A stretch of DNA of 64,000 nucleotides from Choricystis sp. odSpoLacu1. Its lineage: Eukaryota > Chlorophyta > Trebouxiophyceae. Positions 41,300-53,365 of this stretch are shown one piece after another. Made by a program: the position numbers and the translations under genes. Where the stretch lies: NCBI GenBank assembly GCA_958009055.1, contig OY253654.1:1-64000 (forward strand), read 5' to 3'. Below the pieces are notes generated by a model. It was given only the letters and a program-made list of their open reading frames with translations. It was not told the DNA's origin and searched no databases. Position 1 is the first letter of the stretch. Each line of letters starts with the position of its first letter.

Positions 41300-41622
41300 T
41301 GGGGATGCACGCGCCCCCCTCCTACTGTGGAAGGGGAGGGGGGGCGGCCCGTGTCGGGGGTGAGGGGGGGGGGGGAGACCAAGGGAGGGGGGGCGAGGTG
41401 AAGCGCCGCCCCTGCTTTCCTCCCTGTTTTTTTCGTTTTTCGGGTGTGACGACGTTCTTTCGCTGAACACACGCGGCGCGTGGTTCACAGGAAAAACTTC
41501 AGAGTCAAAACGGAGGCCTCTCCGCGAGCGGCGCACCACACTCGTGCCTCTTGTGCACTCGTTGACTGTCGCTTTTTTACGCTTGCACAAGAGGCGACAC
41601 AGCACACTCCTCTTCTTTCTCA

Positions 41623-42561
41623 TCACGCCACTACTTCAACCCGCTGCTCCGCGACCCACACCCCCCCGGGCGCGACGCGCGCGGGCTCACTGGCCGCCAG
41701 CGCCGCCTCCACACACACAAAGCGGGTGTAGTCGTCGTCTTGCAGGTCGGCGGTGGCGGCGGCCTTGTCGATCCAGGGGTTCCACACGACGGCGTCGGGC
41801 AGGGTGGGCGTCGTTGTGAGCGCGATGGTGCGGCGCCCGTCCTCGATTGTCAACCGCCGCGGCACGCCCACATAGATGCGGTCCACCTCGGCGGTGAAGG
41901 CGATGGCCTCATCATCGTCCACCTTTTTGATGCGGCCGTCGAGGGAGTCGAGGTAGGAGGTGCCTTGCAGGCCGGAGACGCGGGCAGTCGATGAAACGTC
42001 ACCCACCCCGAAATACGTGTGCAGTGCAGTGGTGAACTGCAACTCACTCTCCCCGCCATTGGTCACGCTCAGCCTCTGGGTCAACACGCCGCCGTCGACC
42101 ACGCTGACGCGGACGCGCAGGGTGGCTGGGTGTGGAAACGGATCATCGCTGTCGCCAGCGTGGTTGTACACCAGGGTCACGCTCGCACCGTCATCCTCCA
42201 CGCTCTCCACGCCAAACGCCACGTTGCGCGCAAACCCGTGCTGCGTGGTCATCGGCCCAAAGTTGCCAAACTGGGGCCAGCAGAGCGGCACGCCGCCCCG
42301 AATCGCTTTGGGGGGGGCAAACACGGCGGCCGATGACACGAACAGCACGTCGTCGCCGCCGTCGGGGGGGGTGTAGGACGTGATGTGGGCGCCGTGCAGG
42401 TAGACGGTGGCGGATGAGGACTGTGTGGATTGAGGGTCGGGTGATTGGCAATCGAGAGAGGGTCGCGACGGGCGTGCCCTCTCCACTTCTTCCATCCTCC
42501 TCACCTGCGGCCCCTTGACCACGACGCGCTGCAGGCCGTGGTCGTCTGTCTCGGTGGCCAT
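41623..42561 (-). CDS. Glucose-6-phosphate 1-epimerase (hexose-6-phosphate mutarotase)
   Basis: Exons 42561-42505 (19 codons) and 42420-41623, 284 aa. The enzyme interconverts alpha and beta anomers of hexose 6-phosphates. The order of blocks is that of the aldose-epimerase D-hexose-6-P subgroup: LHGAHITSYTPP, DVLFVSSAAVFAPPKAIRGG, PLCWPQFGNFGPMTTQHGFA (catalytic His), TALHTYFGVGDVSS (second His), VVWNPWIDKAA and FVCVEAALAA (Glu). No signal or transit peptide, so it is probably cytosolic. Divergent from the nucleoporin by 224 bp. Confidence 0.94.
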   Translation of the reverse strand: MATETDDHGLQRVVVKGPQVRRMEEVERARPSRPSLDCQSPDPQSTQSSSATVYLHGAHITSYTPPDGGDDVLFVSSAAVFAPPKAIRGGVPLCWPQFGNFGPMTTQHGFARNVAFGVESVEDDGASVTLVYNHAGDSDDPFPHPATLRVRVSVVDGGVLTQRLSVTNGGESELQFTTALHTYFGVGDVSSTARVSGLQGTSYLDSLDGRIKKVDDDEAIAFTAEVDRIYVGVPRRLTIEDGRRTIALTTTPTLPDAVVWNPWIDKAAATADLQDDDYTRFVCVEAALAASEPARVAPGGVWVAEQRVEVVA

Positions 42562-42785
42562 GATGGATTGTGGAGGAGAGGACACGCTGAAATCGCAACA
42601 GCAAACGGCAGTGTGTGTTTGCACATCGACCAAAACACTCGAAAAGAAAAAGCAAGAGGGGGCGCCCCCCCTCTTTCCTGCACATCCTCCTCCCGCGCGA
42701 GCGTGTGTGTGTGTCTGTGTGCGTGTGTGCCTGACTGTCAAACAGAGGCCGCACACCCAACCACTTGTTTTTCTCCCTCCTTTCG

Positions 42786-45700
42786 ATGGACGACCCGCGC
42801 GAACTCGCGCACGCCGTCGACGCCGCGCTGGCGGGCGCCCCGGGCGTGGACGCGGCCGAGCTGAGGACGCGGCTGGCGCGGGCGCGGGGCGCGCTGCTGG
42901 AGCTGCTGAAGACGCAGGCGAGTGGAGAGGGGGGGAACGGCGATGGACGAAAAAAAACGGCGCGCGCGCGGAGCGTGGGTTGCACGCTGGGTCCCTGCCC
43001 TGCGCTCCCGCGGCCTGGAGTGAGAACCAGCCGTTCTGTGAGTGTGCGACGTGTGTGTGTGGCCGCCCCTGCCTTTGAATGGTGCTGACAATTGCCCCCC
43101 CCCCCCCCCCCCCCCAAACTCCCCCCCCATCAGCCGCCCAATGCCGACGCGCGCGCTGCTGTGCAGTCGCTGCACCCGCAGACCCCCATCGGTCGCGTGC
43201 GGTTGGATGCGGGCGATGTGAAGCAGGTGAGAGAGAGAGAGAGAGGTTGGGAATGATGTGTTTGTTTGATGTTTGTTCCCCAACCCCCCACCCCCACTCC
43301 ACCCCAGGTCCTGCTCCTCAGCGACGAGCTGCGCATCGACGAGGTCACCGCCCTGCTGTGCTTGATCACCGCCCACGATGAGCGGGGGGATGCATCAGCC
43401 GACGTGGCTGCCGGCGTGTTTTTCGATGGGCGTGCAGCCACAGTCGCCGTCCTACGCACCCTCCTCGCCTCCCAAGCCCTGGGCGCCGACGCCACCGCCC
43501 CGCCCGACGTGACGGCTGTTGTGGCGGCCGCGGTGCGTGATTTGGTGACGGCGACGACGGCTGATGGGCAGCCGGCGCTGGTGGTGAGGCTGATTAGTGC
43601 AATTGGGGACTCCACCCTCGACCCCGAGCCTGGAGCCGCCCTGGCCACCGTCGTCGATGAACGGGGAGCAGAGTGCGACCGCCGTGCTGTGGTGGCGGCC
43701 GAGCGCGCCTCCCTGTGCGAGTGCCTGGCCCTCGCGCTGCGCTGCGGGCGCGGCCCGCCACCCCCCGCGACGGCTGCTGCCCTGGTGGACGCCGCGCACG
43801 CGCTCTCCATGCGGGCTCGGTCACCAGACCCGGCCATCGCGACCTCTGCCTGGCCTCATGCGTACGCTGTGACGCTGGCCACGGCGGCCGCGCTCGCACC
43901 GCGCGGCGGGGCAGGGGGTGTCACCCAGGCACACGCTGCTCTAGCAGCCGACCCAGGCCTGGCAGCCCGCCTGGACGCCCCCCCACCACCCGACGACATT
44001 TTAGCCCCCCTGCTGCGCCTGGCGTGGGGGGGGCTGCTGTCGCTGGCGGGCGCGCCTGACGTGGCGCGTGCGCGCGCGGCGGCCGCTGTGCGCTCAGCCC
44101 TGGACGCGGGCGCCGTCGCCACCCTGGCCTCCCTCCTCTCCTCCCCCGCCTTTGCGGACGACGCCCCCGCTGCTCGGTGTGTGGCGGCTGCGTCTGCGCA
44201 CGACGCGTTGGTCGCGTTGATGGACAGTGACGCAGGGCGCGATGCAGTGGGTGAGTTGGCGTCCGCCTGTGCAGACGCAGCTGCCGCCGACGCGGCAGCA
44301 GCGGCAGGAGCGCCGTCCACCACCACCACATCCTCCTATGCCTTGATGCCGTCGGCGGGTGGCGCCGCCTCCGCCCCCCCTCCCCCCGGCCGCGCGGCTG
44401 ACCCGCCCACCCCCGACACACTCGCGACTCTCCTCACCGCCCTGGCCGCCGTCCTGCGCGCCGCCCCCGAACTCTGGCTGGATGACGCCCTGCGTGCCGA
44501 CGTCCTGGGCGAGTTCCTGGAGTATGTGGGGGGGCACCCCGTGCTGGCGGAGGCGCCGTCGGCGCTGGTGGCGTACACAGACGTCTTGGCCGCCATCGCG
44601 GCCGGCGGCCCCGACGGCGCTGCCGCCGTGCTCAACCAGTTGTGTGTGAGCAATGCTCCCGGAGCGACAGTCTCCTGGGCGTCAGGCCTCGGCGCCATGA
44701 GCGAGTACTGTGCTCGCTATGCTGGCCCCTCGGCTGCAGCCGCGGCCGCCGCGGCGGGCGACCCGTACAGCCAACCCGCCGCCGCCACCGCCCCCCCCGA
44801 CCTGGCCGTCCCCGAGTCTGATGCCGCCGGCATGGCCGCCTACGCCCGCCTGGCGGCGGCCGTGCTGACGTCCGCGCCGCGGGCCGGGGCCGCGGCGTGG
44901 CGCGCAGCGCTCGAGGCAGAAGTGGGGGGCGCCCCCCTGGCCGAACTGGCCCTCCAGCTCATGTGTCACCCGGTGCCGTCGTCTTTGAAGGCAGCGCTGG
45001 ACGAACTGCTGGCTGCGCTGGCCGCCGAACCAGGCGCTGCAGCCCCCCTGCTCGACCGGCTGGCCGGGTGCCTCCTCGCCGACTCGGACTCCGCCACCTC
45101 CGCGCGCCCCCCCCCCTCCCACGCCTCCGGCCGCGCCCTGGCCCGCCATGATGCCGCCTACCAACTGGCGGAGGTGGAGGCGAGGCGCGAGGAGTATGTG
45201 GAGACGCTGGCGTTGGTGCGGTTGTTGACGGCCGTGGTGTCGCGCGCGGCACGCTCCCTGCCCGACGGGGGTGCCCCCCACGCCCGCCTCGCCACCTTTG
45301 TGCGGCGGGACGTGCTGGGCGCCGTGCTGACGCGCGGGTTTCGGGACCCCGCCCAGAGGTGGCGCCTGGCGGCGGCCGCGTTTGACCATGTGGGCGCGTG
45401 GTTGTCGGCCGCCGCGCGCGGCGTCGAGTCGGGCGCCTCCCGCCCCTTTGCCTCCGCCTCCACCGCCTCCCACGCCACCCACCTGCCCCCCGCCCTGGAC
45501 GCCGTCCTGGACATCCTGTCCGACGGCCCCGCCTCCCGAGCCCTGCTGGCCGTGCTGCTGCCGGGGGCCGACGCTCTCGCTTCAGAACCGCGCGCGCGCG
45601 GCGCGGGCGCCGCGCGCGAGGCCGCCGTCCGGTCCGCCCTGCGCGTGCTGCGCCTGACCGCGTCCCTGGACGGCACCGCCCTGGACGCGGTGCGGGCGGG

Positions 45701-48700
45701 CGGCGTCAAGGGGGCGTACGAGCCGCTGGCGCGCGCGCTGGCGCGGGATGTTCGCGCGCTCCCCGCGTTGCTCGACTACGCGCGCTACGCTCCCTGCCCC
45801 CGCCTCCAAGCTGAAGCGTTGCGCCTGGCAGTCGCCCTCGCCCCCCGCCTACCCGGCGCGGCAGACGTGCTGCTGCAGGCTGGGGCGGGAGGTGCGCGCG
45901 GCGCGGCGCCCGCCGCGCGCGTACGGGACGGCGTGGCCGCCTGCCTGGCGGCCGGCCTGTTTGGCGCGTCAGAGGATGTGGACTGGGGGGAAGACGAAGT
46001 GGAGGAAGAGGAGGACGAAGAAGGGGAGGGCGACGGCAGCGCCACCACCACCCGCCGGCGCGCACACGTCGGCGACCCGCGCGCGGCGCTCGCCCTCGAC
46101 CTGCTCGCCGCGGGCGCGCGCGCGCCCCCCGGCTCCCCCTCCCTCACCCACCTGCTGCTGGGGTATGACGTGTCCCGCGGCGATGCCGGTCTGGCGGCCT
46201 CCGTGCTGGACCCGAGGTATGGAGGCGCCGCGGCCGCGCCGTTGGTGCGCGCCGCGCTTGTCCCCGGCGCTCTTGACGACGCGACTGACGCCGCCGTCCT
46301 CGCCGTCCTCGCCGCCGTCGCCTCCTCCCCCGCAGCTGGAGGCCCCATGCGGTCCCTCCTCCGCGCCTCCCGCGTCGTCCCCCTGCGCCTGGCCGACGAA
46401 GCGGCCGCCCTGCGCCGCGGCGGCGGCGGCCGCCCGCGCGCGGCCGCGCTCCTCCTCTCCCTCGCGTCGGAAGACATTCTGCGCGCCGACACCGCCGACC
46501 CCGCCACCATGGCTGGCGTGGCAGACATCGCGGACGCGTTGTTGGACCGGGGCGACGGCGATGGCGGCCCCTCGGCAGCCGCCGTGCTGCTGGCTGCATC
46601 GGCCGCGGGCGCGCCGCCCCCCGCCCTGCACGGCGGCCGCTCCCCCCCCCCCGACGTGGCCTCCGCCGCCGCCACCCTGGGCGTAGACGCCGCCCTGACG
46701 GCCCCTGAGGTGCGCTTGCCGCCCGCTTCTCCCGGCGGGCCCGCCCCCTACGACGTGCGGGCGCTGGCGTGCGCGCTGCGTGTCGCGCTCGACGACGCTG
46801 ACGCGGCCGCTCGCCGCGGCGGCCCGCCCGCGCCGCCGCCGTCGGCCGCCGCTGCCGCCGCCCGGGCCGCCCTGGAGTTTGCGGCCGCCCACAACGAGTG
46901 GGTGGCCGACGTCGCCGCCCGGGGCGACGCGGCGGCCGCGTGGGCGGCGGCGGTGGCGCTGTTGTTTGCGCGGAGGTTCGATGTCGTGGCCGCCCGCCCC
47001 GCCACGGGCGCCACCCCCGACGGCGCGGCCGCCGCCGCCCTCGACCTGGCTCGGGCTGCCGCTGGTGCAGTCACAGCCGCCCTGCCCTCCGATGCAGCGC
47101 GGGCGGCGGCGCCGTTGGCGCGCGCGGTGGCGGCGCTGTCGGCACGCGCGCGTGAAGTCGCAGCCCGCGCGCTCGGTGCCCCTGGCGACCGGCCGCCCTC
47201 AGTGCGCACCCCCGCCCTCCTCCTCGGCACCATTCACGACGTCCTGACCGCCATCGCGTCCGCGCGCGGCGCTGCCGCTCCCCGGGCCGCCCTGCACACC
47301 GCGCTGGTGGAGTTGGTGGGCGTCGGCGCGCCGCGCGCCGCGGCGCGCGCGCCGCCCGCCGTGCTCTCTGCGCTGCTGACGTGTGCGCGCGCGGACGCGG
47401 CGTCCGCCTCCTCCGCCTCCTTGGCCACCGATGACGGCCTGGACGCCCGCGTGGCGGCCTCCATTCCGCCAGCTGCGATCGATGGCGCGGCTGCAGACGC
47501 GCTGGACGCGGGGGGCGGCGCGTCGGCCGCCGCGACGCGCGTTGTCGCACTCGCGCTGCTGACCGACGCCGCCGCCCTGCCCCCCGGCGACCTGGCGGCC
47601 CGGGTGCGTGGGTGCGGCCTGCCCGCCAGGCTGGCGGGCGCGCTGTCGGCGGCGCCCGCGACCGCGTTGATTGGGGGCGGGGGGGGGAGCAGTGTACTGG
47701 GTGGGAGGGCAGCCGCACTCGAAGCCGAAGCCGCTCTCGCGCTCCTGGCCCGCTGCGCTGCGTCGCCAGCCGCCTCAGGCGGGCCCGCGGCCGCCGCCAC
47801 CGAGCTCTCCGCCCTGGCCCGCTGCGCTGCTCTCGACGTCGAACCAGAAGACGCGCCGCCGGTGGGCACGCGCCCGCGCGCGGGCGGCGCGCGCGCCGCG
47901 CTCGCGCGCGTCTTCCCCGCCGCCCTGCGCCTGGCCGCCCTGCGCCTGGCCACGCACGCGTCCTCTCCAGATGTTGTGGACGCTGCTGCTGCTTTTGTGC
48001 GGGCGCGGCGGCGCGCCATCGTGCGCGTGCTGTCCGAAGCATGCGCCCTCGGTCCGTCCCCCGCAGGCCCCCCCGAACTCACCCAGGCCGCCCTCGCCCT
48101 CACCCTGCTGGCCCGCCTGGCCGCCGCCCCGGGTGGCAATGCCGCCCTGGGCGACGCCGCCGCCGCAGAGCTGCGCGCCGCTGCGTTGCGCGTGGCTGCC
48201 GTGTTTTTCGCGGTGGATGCTCGCGGCGCGGTGCCTGCCGCAGCCCGCCTGGCGGCGGCGCGGGAGGCGGGGGTGGCTCCCGACCAGAGGGATGAGGTGG
48301 ATGAGCTGGCCGGCGCCGTGCGTCGGGTGCGGCTGGCGGCGGCGGTGTACGTGTGGGCGTTGGTGTCGCGGAGTGGTGGTGGTGGTGGTGGAGCGACCGC
48401 CGCGTCATCCCCTCCCCCCCTCATCCTGCGCGCTGCCCCCCCCCCATCCGGCACCGCCCCCCGCCTGTCCCTCATCTCCATCAAGGACGCTCTGTTCCAG
48501 GCCGCGGAAGACTTGTACGCCGCCTCCGACGCGCGCCGCGCCGCGCTGGCGTTGCTCGCGGCGCCTCCCGCGCGCGCGGACGACCCCGCCGACCGCGCCG
48601 CCTCAGACCGCGGCGCCGCCCTGGGCGCTGCCGCCGCGGCTGACGCTGCAGTGCGCGGCACCCTGAGGCTGGCGGAGACGTGCCTGGCCATCGTGCACCA

Positions 48701-48875
48701 CACGCTGCGCACCGCGCGGACGGCCTGCGGCTCCGACGCAGACCGCGCCCAGCTGGCGCGCGTGCTGGTGCCCGCGCTGGACCACCTGGCCCGGTTGCCG
48801 GAGGATGGGGAGGGGAGGGCGGCCGCGCTGGGCGCGCTGGCGCGGCGGGTGGAGGCGGAGATGGGGGAAGGGTAG
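42786..48875 (+). CDS. Nucleoporin of the Nup192/Nup205 family
   Basis: Exons 42786-42917, 43134-43226, 43308-48875; 1930 aa, all phase 0. Intron 1 begins GCGAGT, a GC-AG intron. The N-terminus resembles Nup205: after a helical start (AAELRTRLARARGALLELLK) comes VLLLSDELRIDEVTALLCLI, like the family's SDEL..DE..A block. The remainder is an Ala-rich helical solenoid with no membrane span; an acidic patch (EDEVEEEEDEEGEGDG) is near residue 940. Nup192/205 proteins form inner-ring scaffolds of nuclear pores and are ~1700-2000 aa. Length, helical content and N-terminus support this; the rest is too Ala-rich for motifs, so a different solenoid (for example an E3 ligase) is not excluded. Confidence 0.6.
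43095..43115. repeat. C21 homopolymer in a nucleoporin intron
   Basis: A 21-base C run lies 16-36 bp before the acceptor at 43131-43133 of the GC-AG intron, in the position of the polypyrimidine tract. Confidence 0.85.
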
Positions 48876-49018
48876 AGAGAGAGAGAGGTGTGCCGTTTTC
48901 TCTTTCGTGTTGGGAGACAAACAAGTGAAAATCTGTGTGTCAGCGTGTCCAAACGACGTGTCTGTGGGGGCAAGTGAATCACAAGGAGTGTGTTTTTACA
49001 AAGTCTCTCTTCACTGCC

Positions 49019-51539
49019 TCAACCAAAACGCTTCATCGCGCGCCACCGCGCGCCGCGCCGGCGTGCCCGCAACTGCAGCGGCCGCCTCTTCCGCCGCGCG
49101 CGCGCGCGCGCGCGCGCAGCCTCCACCTCTGCCGCCGCGTCCGCCGCCGCCCTCGCCGCTGCCGCGCGCGCGGTCGCAGCCTCCCGTGCCACAGCCGCCG
49201 CGTCGCGCCGGGCGTCGGCCTCGCGCGCGGCGGCGGCCGCCGCGTCGGCGCGCGCCGACCGCGCGTCGGCCGCCGACCGCGCCACGTCGTCGCCGTCGGC
49301 GGCCGCGGCCAGCAGTTGGCGTTCCAGCCTGTCCACGGTGGACCTCTCATCGGCCAGGCGGGCGGTGAGGGACGCGAGTTCGCGGTCGCGGTCGGCCAGG
49401 GCGGCGCGCGCGTCGGCCAAGTCGGCGGCGAGGGAGGGTTGAGGCGTCGGCGGAGGCGCAGACGCGGCGGCGGCTGCCGCGGCCGCCAACCCGTCGCACC
49501 GGTGCCTCGCGGCCGCCAACTCAGACCGCAACGCGGACACATCCGCACGCGTGTCGGCAGCATCCCGCTCCGCGGCATCGGCGCGCGCGGTGGCGGCCGC
49601 CAGCGCGGCTTCAGCCGTGGCCGCACGCGCGCGCGCGTCGGCCGCTTCTGCGGCCGCGCCGTCGGCGTCGGACCGCGCAGACGCGGCCGCCCTCTCCAGC
49701 GCAGCCACCCGCTTGGTGGCTTCCCGCTCGGCGGCCAGCGCACGGTCGAGGGTGGCCGCGTCTCGAGAGCCGCGCTGCCCCGCCGCCGCCGCCCCCACGC
49801 GCGCGTCGGCCGCGTCGCGCAGAGCAGCCTCCAGCTTGGCCTCCGTCGCGTGCAGCCTCGCCTCCACGCGCAACGTGCGCGCGTCCGCCCGGCGCTGGGC
49901 ATCAGTGGCGGCGTCTGCAGCGGCGCGCAGGGCGGCCACGTTGGAAGGGAGGTGGGTGTGTGTGCCCCCTCCCTCCCCACCCGTCATCGCCCGAACCTTG
50001 CGCTGCTGCAGGCTCACCAGCTCGGCCGCCGACGCCAGCTTCTCGTCCAGCGCGTCCGCCCGCGCCTCCGCCTCCTCCGCCCGCCGCGTGGCGGCGGCGG
50101 CCGTGTGCTCGGCGGCGCGCGCGCGTTCGAGGGCTTCTGAGACGCGGGCGCGCTCGGCGCGCAGGGCGTCGACCGCGTCGGCTGCGCGCGCGTCGGCCGC
50201 CGCGGCCGCGCTGTCGGCCGCCTCTGCGCGGCTGGTGGCGGCCGACACCGCTTGCTTGGCGGCCTGGGCTTCATCTCGGGCAGCTGCTTCCCTCACCATG
50301 GCCCCCCGCGCCGCGTCGCGGGCGGCGGCGGCGGCGCCGTCTGCATCGCGCGCTTGCGCGCGGGCCGCACTTTCAGCACGGTGCGCGCGCGCGTCGGCCG
50401 CGGCCGCGCGCTCGTCCAGCGACGCACAGCGTCCATCCGCCTCAGCCAGCGCCGCGTGCGCCAGGTCCAGGGCTCGTGTCAGCTCGGCTTCCCGGGCGGC
50501 GGCGGTGTCGGCCGCGTCGCGGGTGGCAGCAGTCGCACGCGCTTCGCGCCGGTCGGCCGACGCGCGCGCGGCCGCCGCATCGGAGCGCGCCTCCTCCACT
50601 GCAGCCCGTGCGGCCGCCGTCTCCACGGCGGCCCGTTCCAGGGCTTCATCTTTGGCGGTCAGTGCAGACCTCGCGGCGGCATCAATGTCGGCGATGCGGG
50701 CGCGTGCGTTGGCGGCTTCTTTCTCCGCAGCGTCTGCCCTCGCTTCCGCCGCCGCTGCGCGCTGCGACGCGGCCAGCAGCCGGTCCCCCGTCACCGTCTG
50801 CGTCTCCGCGTCCGCGGCCCGGGCGGCGGCCTCGGCCGCCGCGTCCCGGGCGCGGGCGCCGTCGGAGCGGGCGGCGGTGAGTTCGGCGCGCAGGGTGGCG
50901 AGCTCAGTTTGCAGGGCTTCTCGCAGCGCGCGCTCTTTTGCGAGCGCGGTGCGCTGCGCCGCCGCGTCGGCGACCGCCACCTCTGCCCGTGCGGCCGCGC
51001 CGGCAGCGGACGATGCGGTGCGCTGCGACGCAGCCAGGTCCCGCCTCAACTTCTCGCACTCGACGCGCAGGGCGCGTTCAGTGTCGACCGACGCGAGCGC
51101 CGCGCGCACGGCCGCAGCCGACGGCGACGGCGCTGCCAGCGTGGCCAGCAGCGGGCGCGCAGACGCCAACCCGCTTCCCCGCGCGGAGGATGGCAGCGCC
51201 TGTCCGCCGCCCGCCGCCCTCGCGCTCGCGCGCGCCAGGGCGGACGCGGTGGGGGAGGCCGCGCCGCCGCCAAAGTCGAGCCGCGCGCGCACACCGTCGT
51301 CGTGGCGCGGCGACACCGCACGCGGCGCCGCCGCCTTGGACGCGGTGGACAGCAGGCGCAGCTTCTCCACGGTGGCGTGCAGGGCGGCGACTGCGGACTC
51401 GGAGGGTGGCTGGTTTTGGTGGCCTGGGGTGGAGGGGAGAGGAGGGTGGGGTGAGTGTGCGGCGCCCGGGCAAGCTTTTCTATTTCTTTTCTTCCCTCTC
51501 ACACCCACACTCACCCGGCGTCGATTCCGTGTGCGCCAT
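49019..51539 (-). CDS. Large Ala-rich coiled-coil protein
   Basis: Exons 51539-51515 (MAHTESTP) and 51423-49019, 809 aa, phase 1. After ~110 residues with possible phosphosites (PRAVSPRHDD), one almost unbroken heptad-type coil runs to the C-terminus, dominated by A, R, E and D (for example VDRLERQLLAAAADGDDVAR). A short break (GGEGGGTHTHLPSNV) divides it at about residue 480. The C-terminus is highly basic (RARARARRKRRPLQLRARRR). Such proteins are often cytoskeletal, centriolar or Golgin-like; no family can be assigned. The reverse strand also shows a long open frame, explained by alternating GC codons. Confidence 0.7.
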
Positions 51540-52093
51540 GACGTCGGAGGATAGAGGAGAAGGTGCCTGTGGGGAGGAGGGAAGGTCAGCACACGGACAA
51601 GATGGCGTGTTTTGGTTTTCGTGCGCGCACGGCGGCGGGCCTCCCCCCAGCAGCCGTCCACTCTCGACTCGCTCGCGCACAGCGTCAGACTGGGCGCCGT
51701 GCGGGTGTCGGGCGCCGCGCACGGCACGGAAACAAGCGCGCATCCCACGCGCGCATGGCAGGCTGTTGGCCGCGCGCGCGCCGGTGTTTGCGCGTCGGCA
51801 CGCCGGCCCAACGGCAGACGCAGCGAGCACGAGAGAGGGGCGAGTGTGCGTGCGTACCTGTGGTTGTGGGTGCGTGTGTGTGCGCGGGCGCGCGCTCCAA
51901 CGGCGAGCGCACGAGCAGGGAAAGCGCGCTCGAGAGTGTGTTTTCGCCCTCGCTCGACGGCCGCGACACAAATTTGCTCTCTTTTCGCTCTGGCTGCGCG
52001 CGTGGTGGGCCGCCGCCGCCCCACACGCTCCCACTCTGCATAGTTTCACTGTGCAGTGCTATCACACACGCACACGACAACACACGCCACACA
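51540..52093. other. Divergent intergenic region
   Basis: About 550 bp between the coiled-coil gene and the MPP6 gene. It holds alternating GT and CG tracts and a small symmetric element CACTG-TG-CAGTG at about 52049-52060, close to the MPP6 start. No coding exon is supported. Confidence 0.45.
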
Positions 52094-52549
52094 ATGCGCG
52101 GCGACGCCCCCACTATCGACGGCCCGCAGCCGCCCGCACCCACCACCAAACCCGCCCCCTTCTCCTCCCGCCTCCTAGGCATGAAGTTCATGCGCCGCTC
52201 CACGGACGCGGCCGCCGCGTCCAAAGCGGTGGCCGAGGCGGCGGCCACGGAGCGCGCAGCCAAGTGGACCGCCCCTGACGCGGACGCAGGCGCCGCCTCC
52301 ACCACGCCGTGCGTGCTGGTGCGGGAGGCCGAACCCGCCGTCCCGGGGGGCAGTGGACGGCGCCGGTTTGGGCCGGGCGTGGCGGCGGAGGCGGAGCCAG
52401 AAGAGGAGGGCGTGGCCGACGGCGCCGACACGGGGGACGCGGCGCTCGCGGCCGCGCTGGGCAGCGGCCGGCGGCAGCGGCGGGGGCGGGAGGGAGGCGA
52501 CGGTGTGGCCAGTGGGCGCGTGACCAAGAAGCGGCGGGGCAAGGAGTAA
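52094..52549 (+). CDS. MPP6-like nuclear exosome cofactor
   Basis: Single exon, 151 aa. Residues ~20-35 read FSSRLLGMKFMRRS, the MPP6 signature near the N-terminus (L-x-x-M-K-F-M-x-R) that clamps the protein to the exosome subunit Rrp40. The middle is acidic/Ala-rich, and the C-terminus is basic (GRVTKKRRGKE), suited to RNA and nuclear import. MPP6 helps recruit MTR4 to the nuclear exosome for rRNA processing. Disorder and length agree with the family. Confidence 0.78.
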   Translation: MRGDAPTIDGPQPPAPTTKPAPFSSRLLGMKFMRRSTDAAAASKAVAEAAATERAAKWTAPDADAGAASTTPCVLVREAEPAVPGGSGRRRFGPGVAAEAEPEEEGVADGADTGDAALAAALGSGRRQRRGREGGDGVASGRVTKKRRGKE

Positions 52550-52673
52550 GAGAGCGGTGGTTGCTGGTGGTGTTAGAAACGAAAGTGAGTAAGATTACAA
52601 AAAAAAAAACAATGATAAAAAATCGCTCGCTCGCTCGCTCTCCCACTCCTCGCCTCTCTCACGCCGCCTCCAA

Positions 52674-53365
52674 CTACCCACGCCGGGGGCGGCGCGGGTA
52701 GTCACCCTGCATGTAGTCGAACACGGGGTCTGACAGAGAGAAAATGGACGACCGCGCCACGACGCGCGCCGAGGGTGTCGCCGCCGCGCTGAACGCGGCC
52801 CCCACGGTGGTGGGGGCAGGAGCGACCGCAGGACGAGCATAAGTAAACACGCCGTAATCGTCGCGCGGGTCGGAGACGGAGTGGAGGGGGGTGGCGGGGG
52901 CGACGCGCAGGGACGGCGGACCGCGCGCGTCGGTCGCGAACGCGCGGGCGGCGCGGGCGGCGGCGGTCAGGTTGCGGCGGCTGTGTGTGAGAGTGGGTGT
53001 GTGGGGTGTGTTGTGTGGGCCAACCGCCGAGAGGATCAGCGGTAAAGCCTATTTGCTGACGGGCGCAAGACGACGGCGCGAGCGTCTTCGCCCTTTGACG
53101 CGCGCCTCCTTTTCCCACCAATCCCCCCGCCTCCATCTCCTCTCCGCCCGTCTCGTCACGCGACTGTCGAGTGTTCGAGACTAACGGTGGCGTGTGCAAG
53201 GTTGGCCGGAGGCGGGGGGTGGCCAGGTCGGTGCACGCGTGTTCTGTGTCTGTGGTTTTTGGGCGCACTGCTCCAACCGTCGCTTGTCTGGCCGCGGGCG
53301 TCGCCCATTGGGAGCAAGGGCGGGAGCGTCAAGGCCGGTGTGTGTGAGGGAGAAACGTACCTCAT
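52674..53365 (-). CDS. 103-aa protein, possibly organelle-targeted (spliced, two-codon first exon)
   Basis: Reconstructed. Exon 1 is 53365-53361 (ATGAG), donor GTACGT; exon 2 is 52980-52674 (acceptor CAG); phase 2 fits. The product starts MSRRNLTAAARAARAFATD, like a mitochondrial presequence, and contains SDPRDDYGVFTYARPAV and SSIFSLSDPVFDYMQGDYP. Exon 2 is well supported by composition. Exon 1 could lie elsewhere because only five bases define it. No family is recognised. The gene is divergent from the 1572-aa gene, with 189 bp between ATGs. Confidence 0.5.

Noticed and set aside
47234..48982. A 582-codon open frame on the - strand
   Set aside because: Antisense shadow of the nucleoporin gene; only low-complexity Ala/Arg/Ser.
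49551..51554. A 667-codon open frame on the + strand
   Set aside because: It is the antisense of the Ala-rich coiled coil; its Ala/Ser/Arg composition follows from reversed GC-rich codons, and it has no motif or splice logic.
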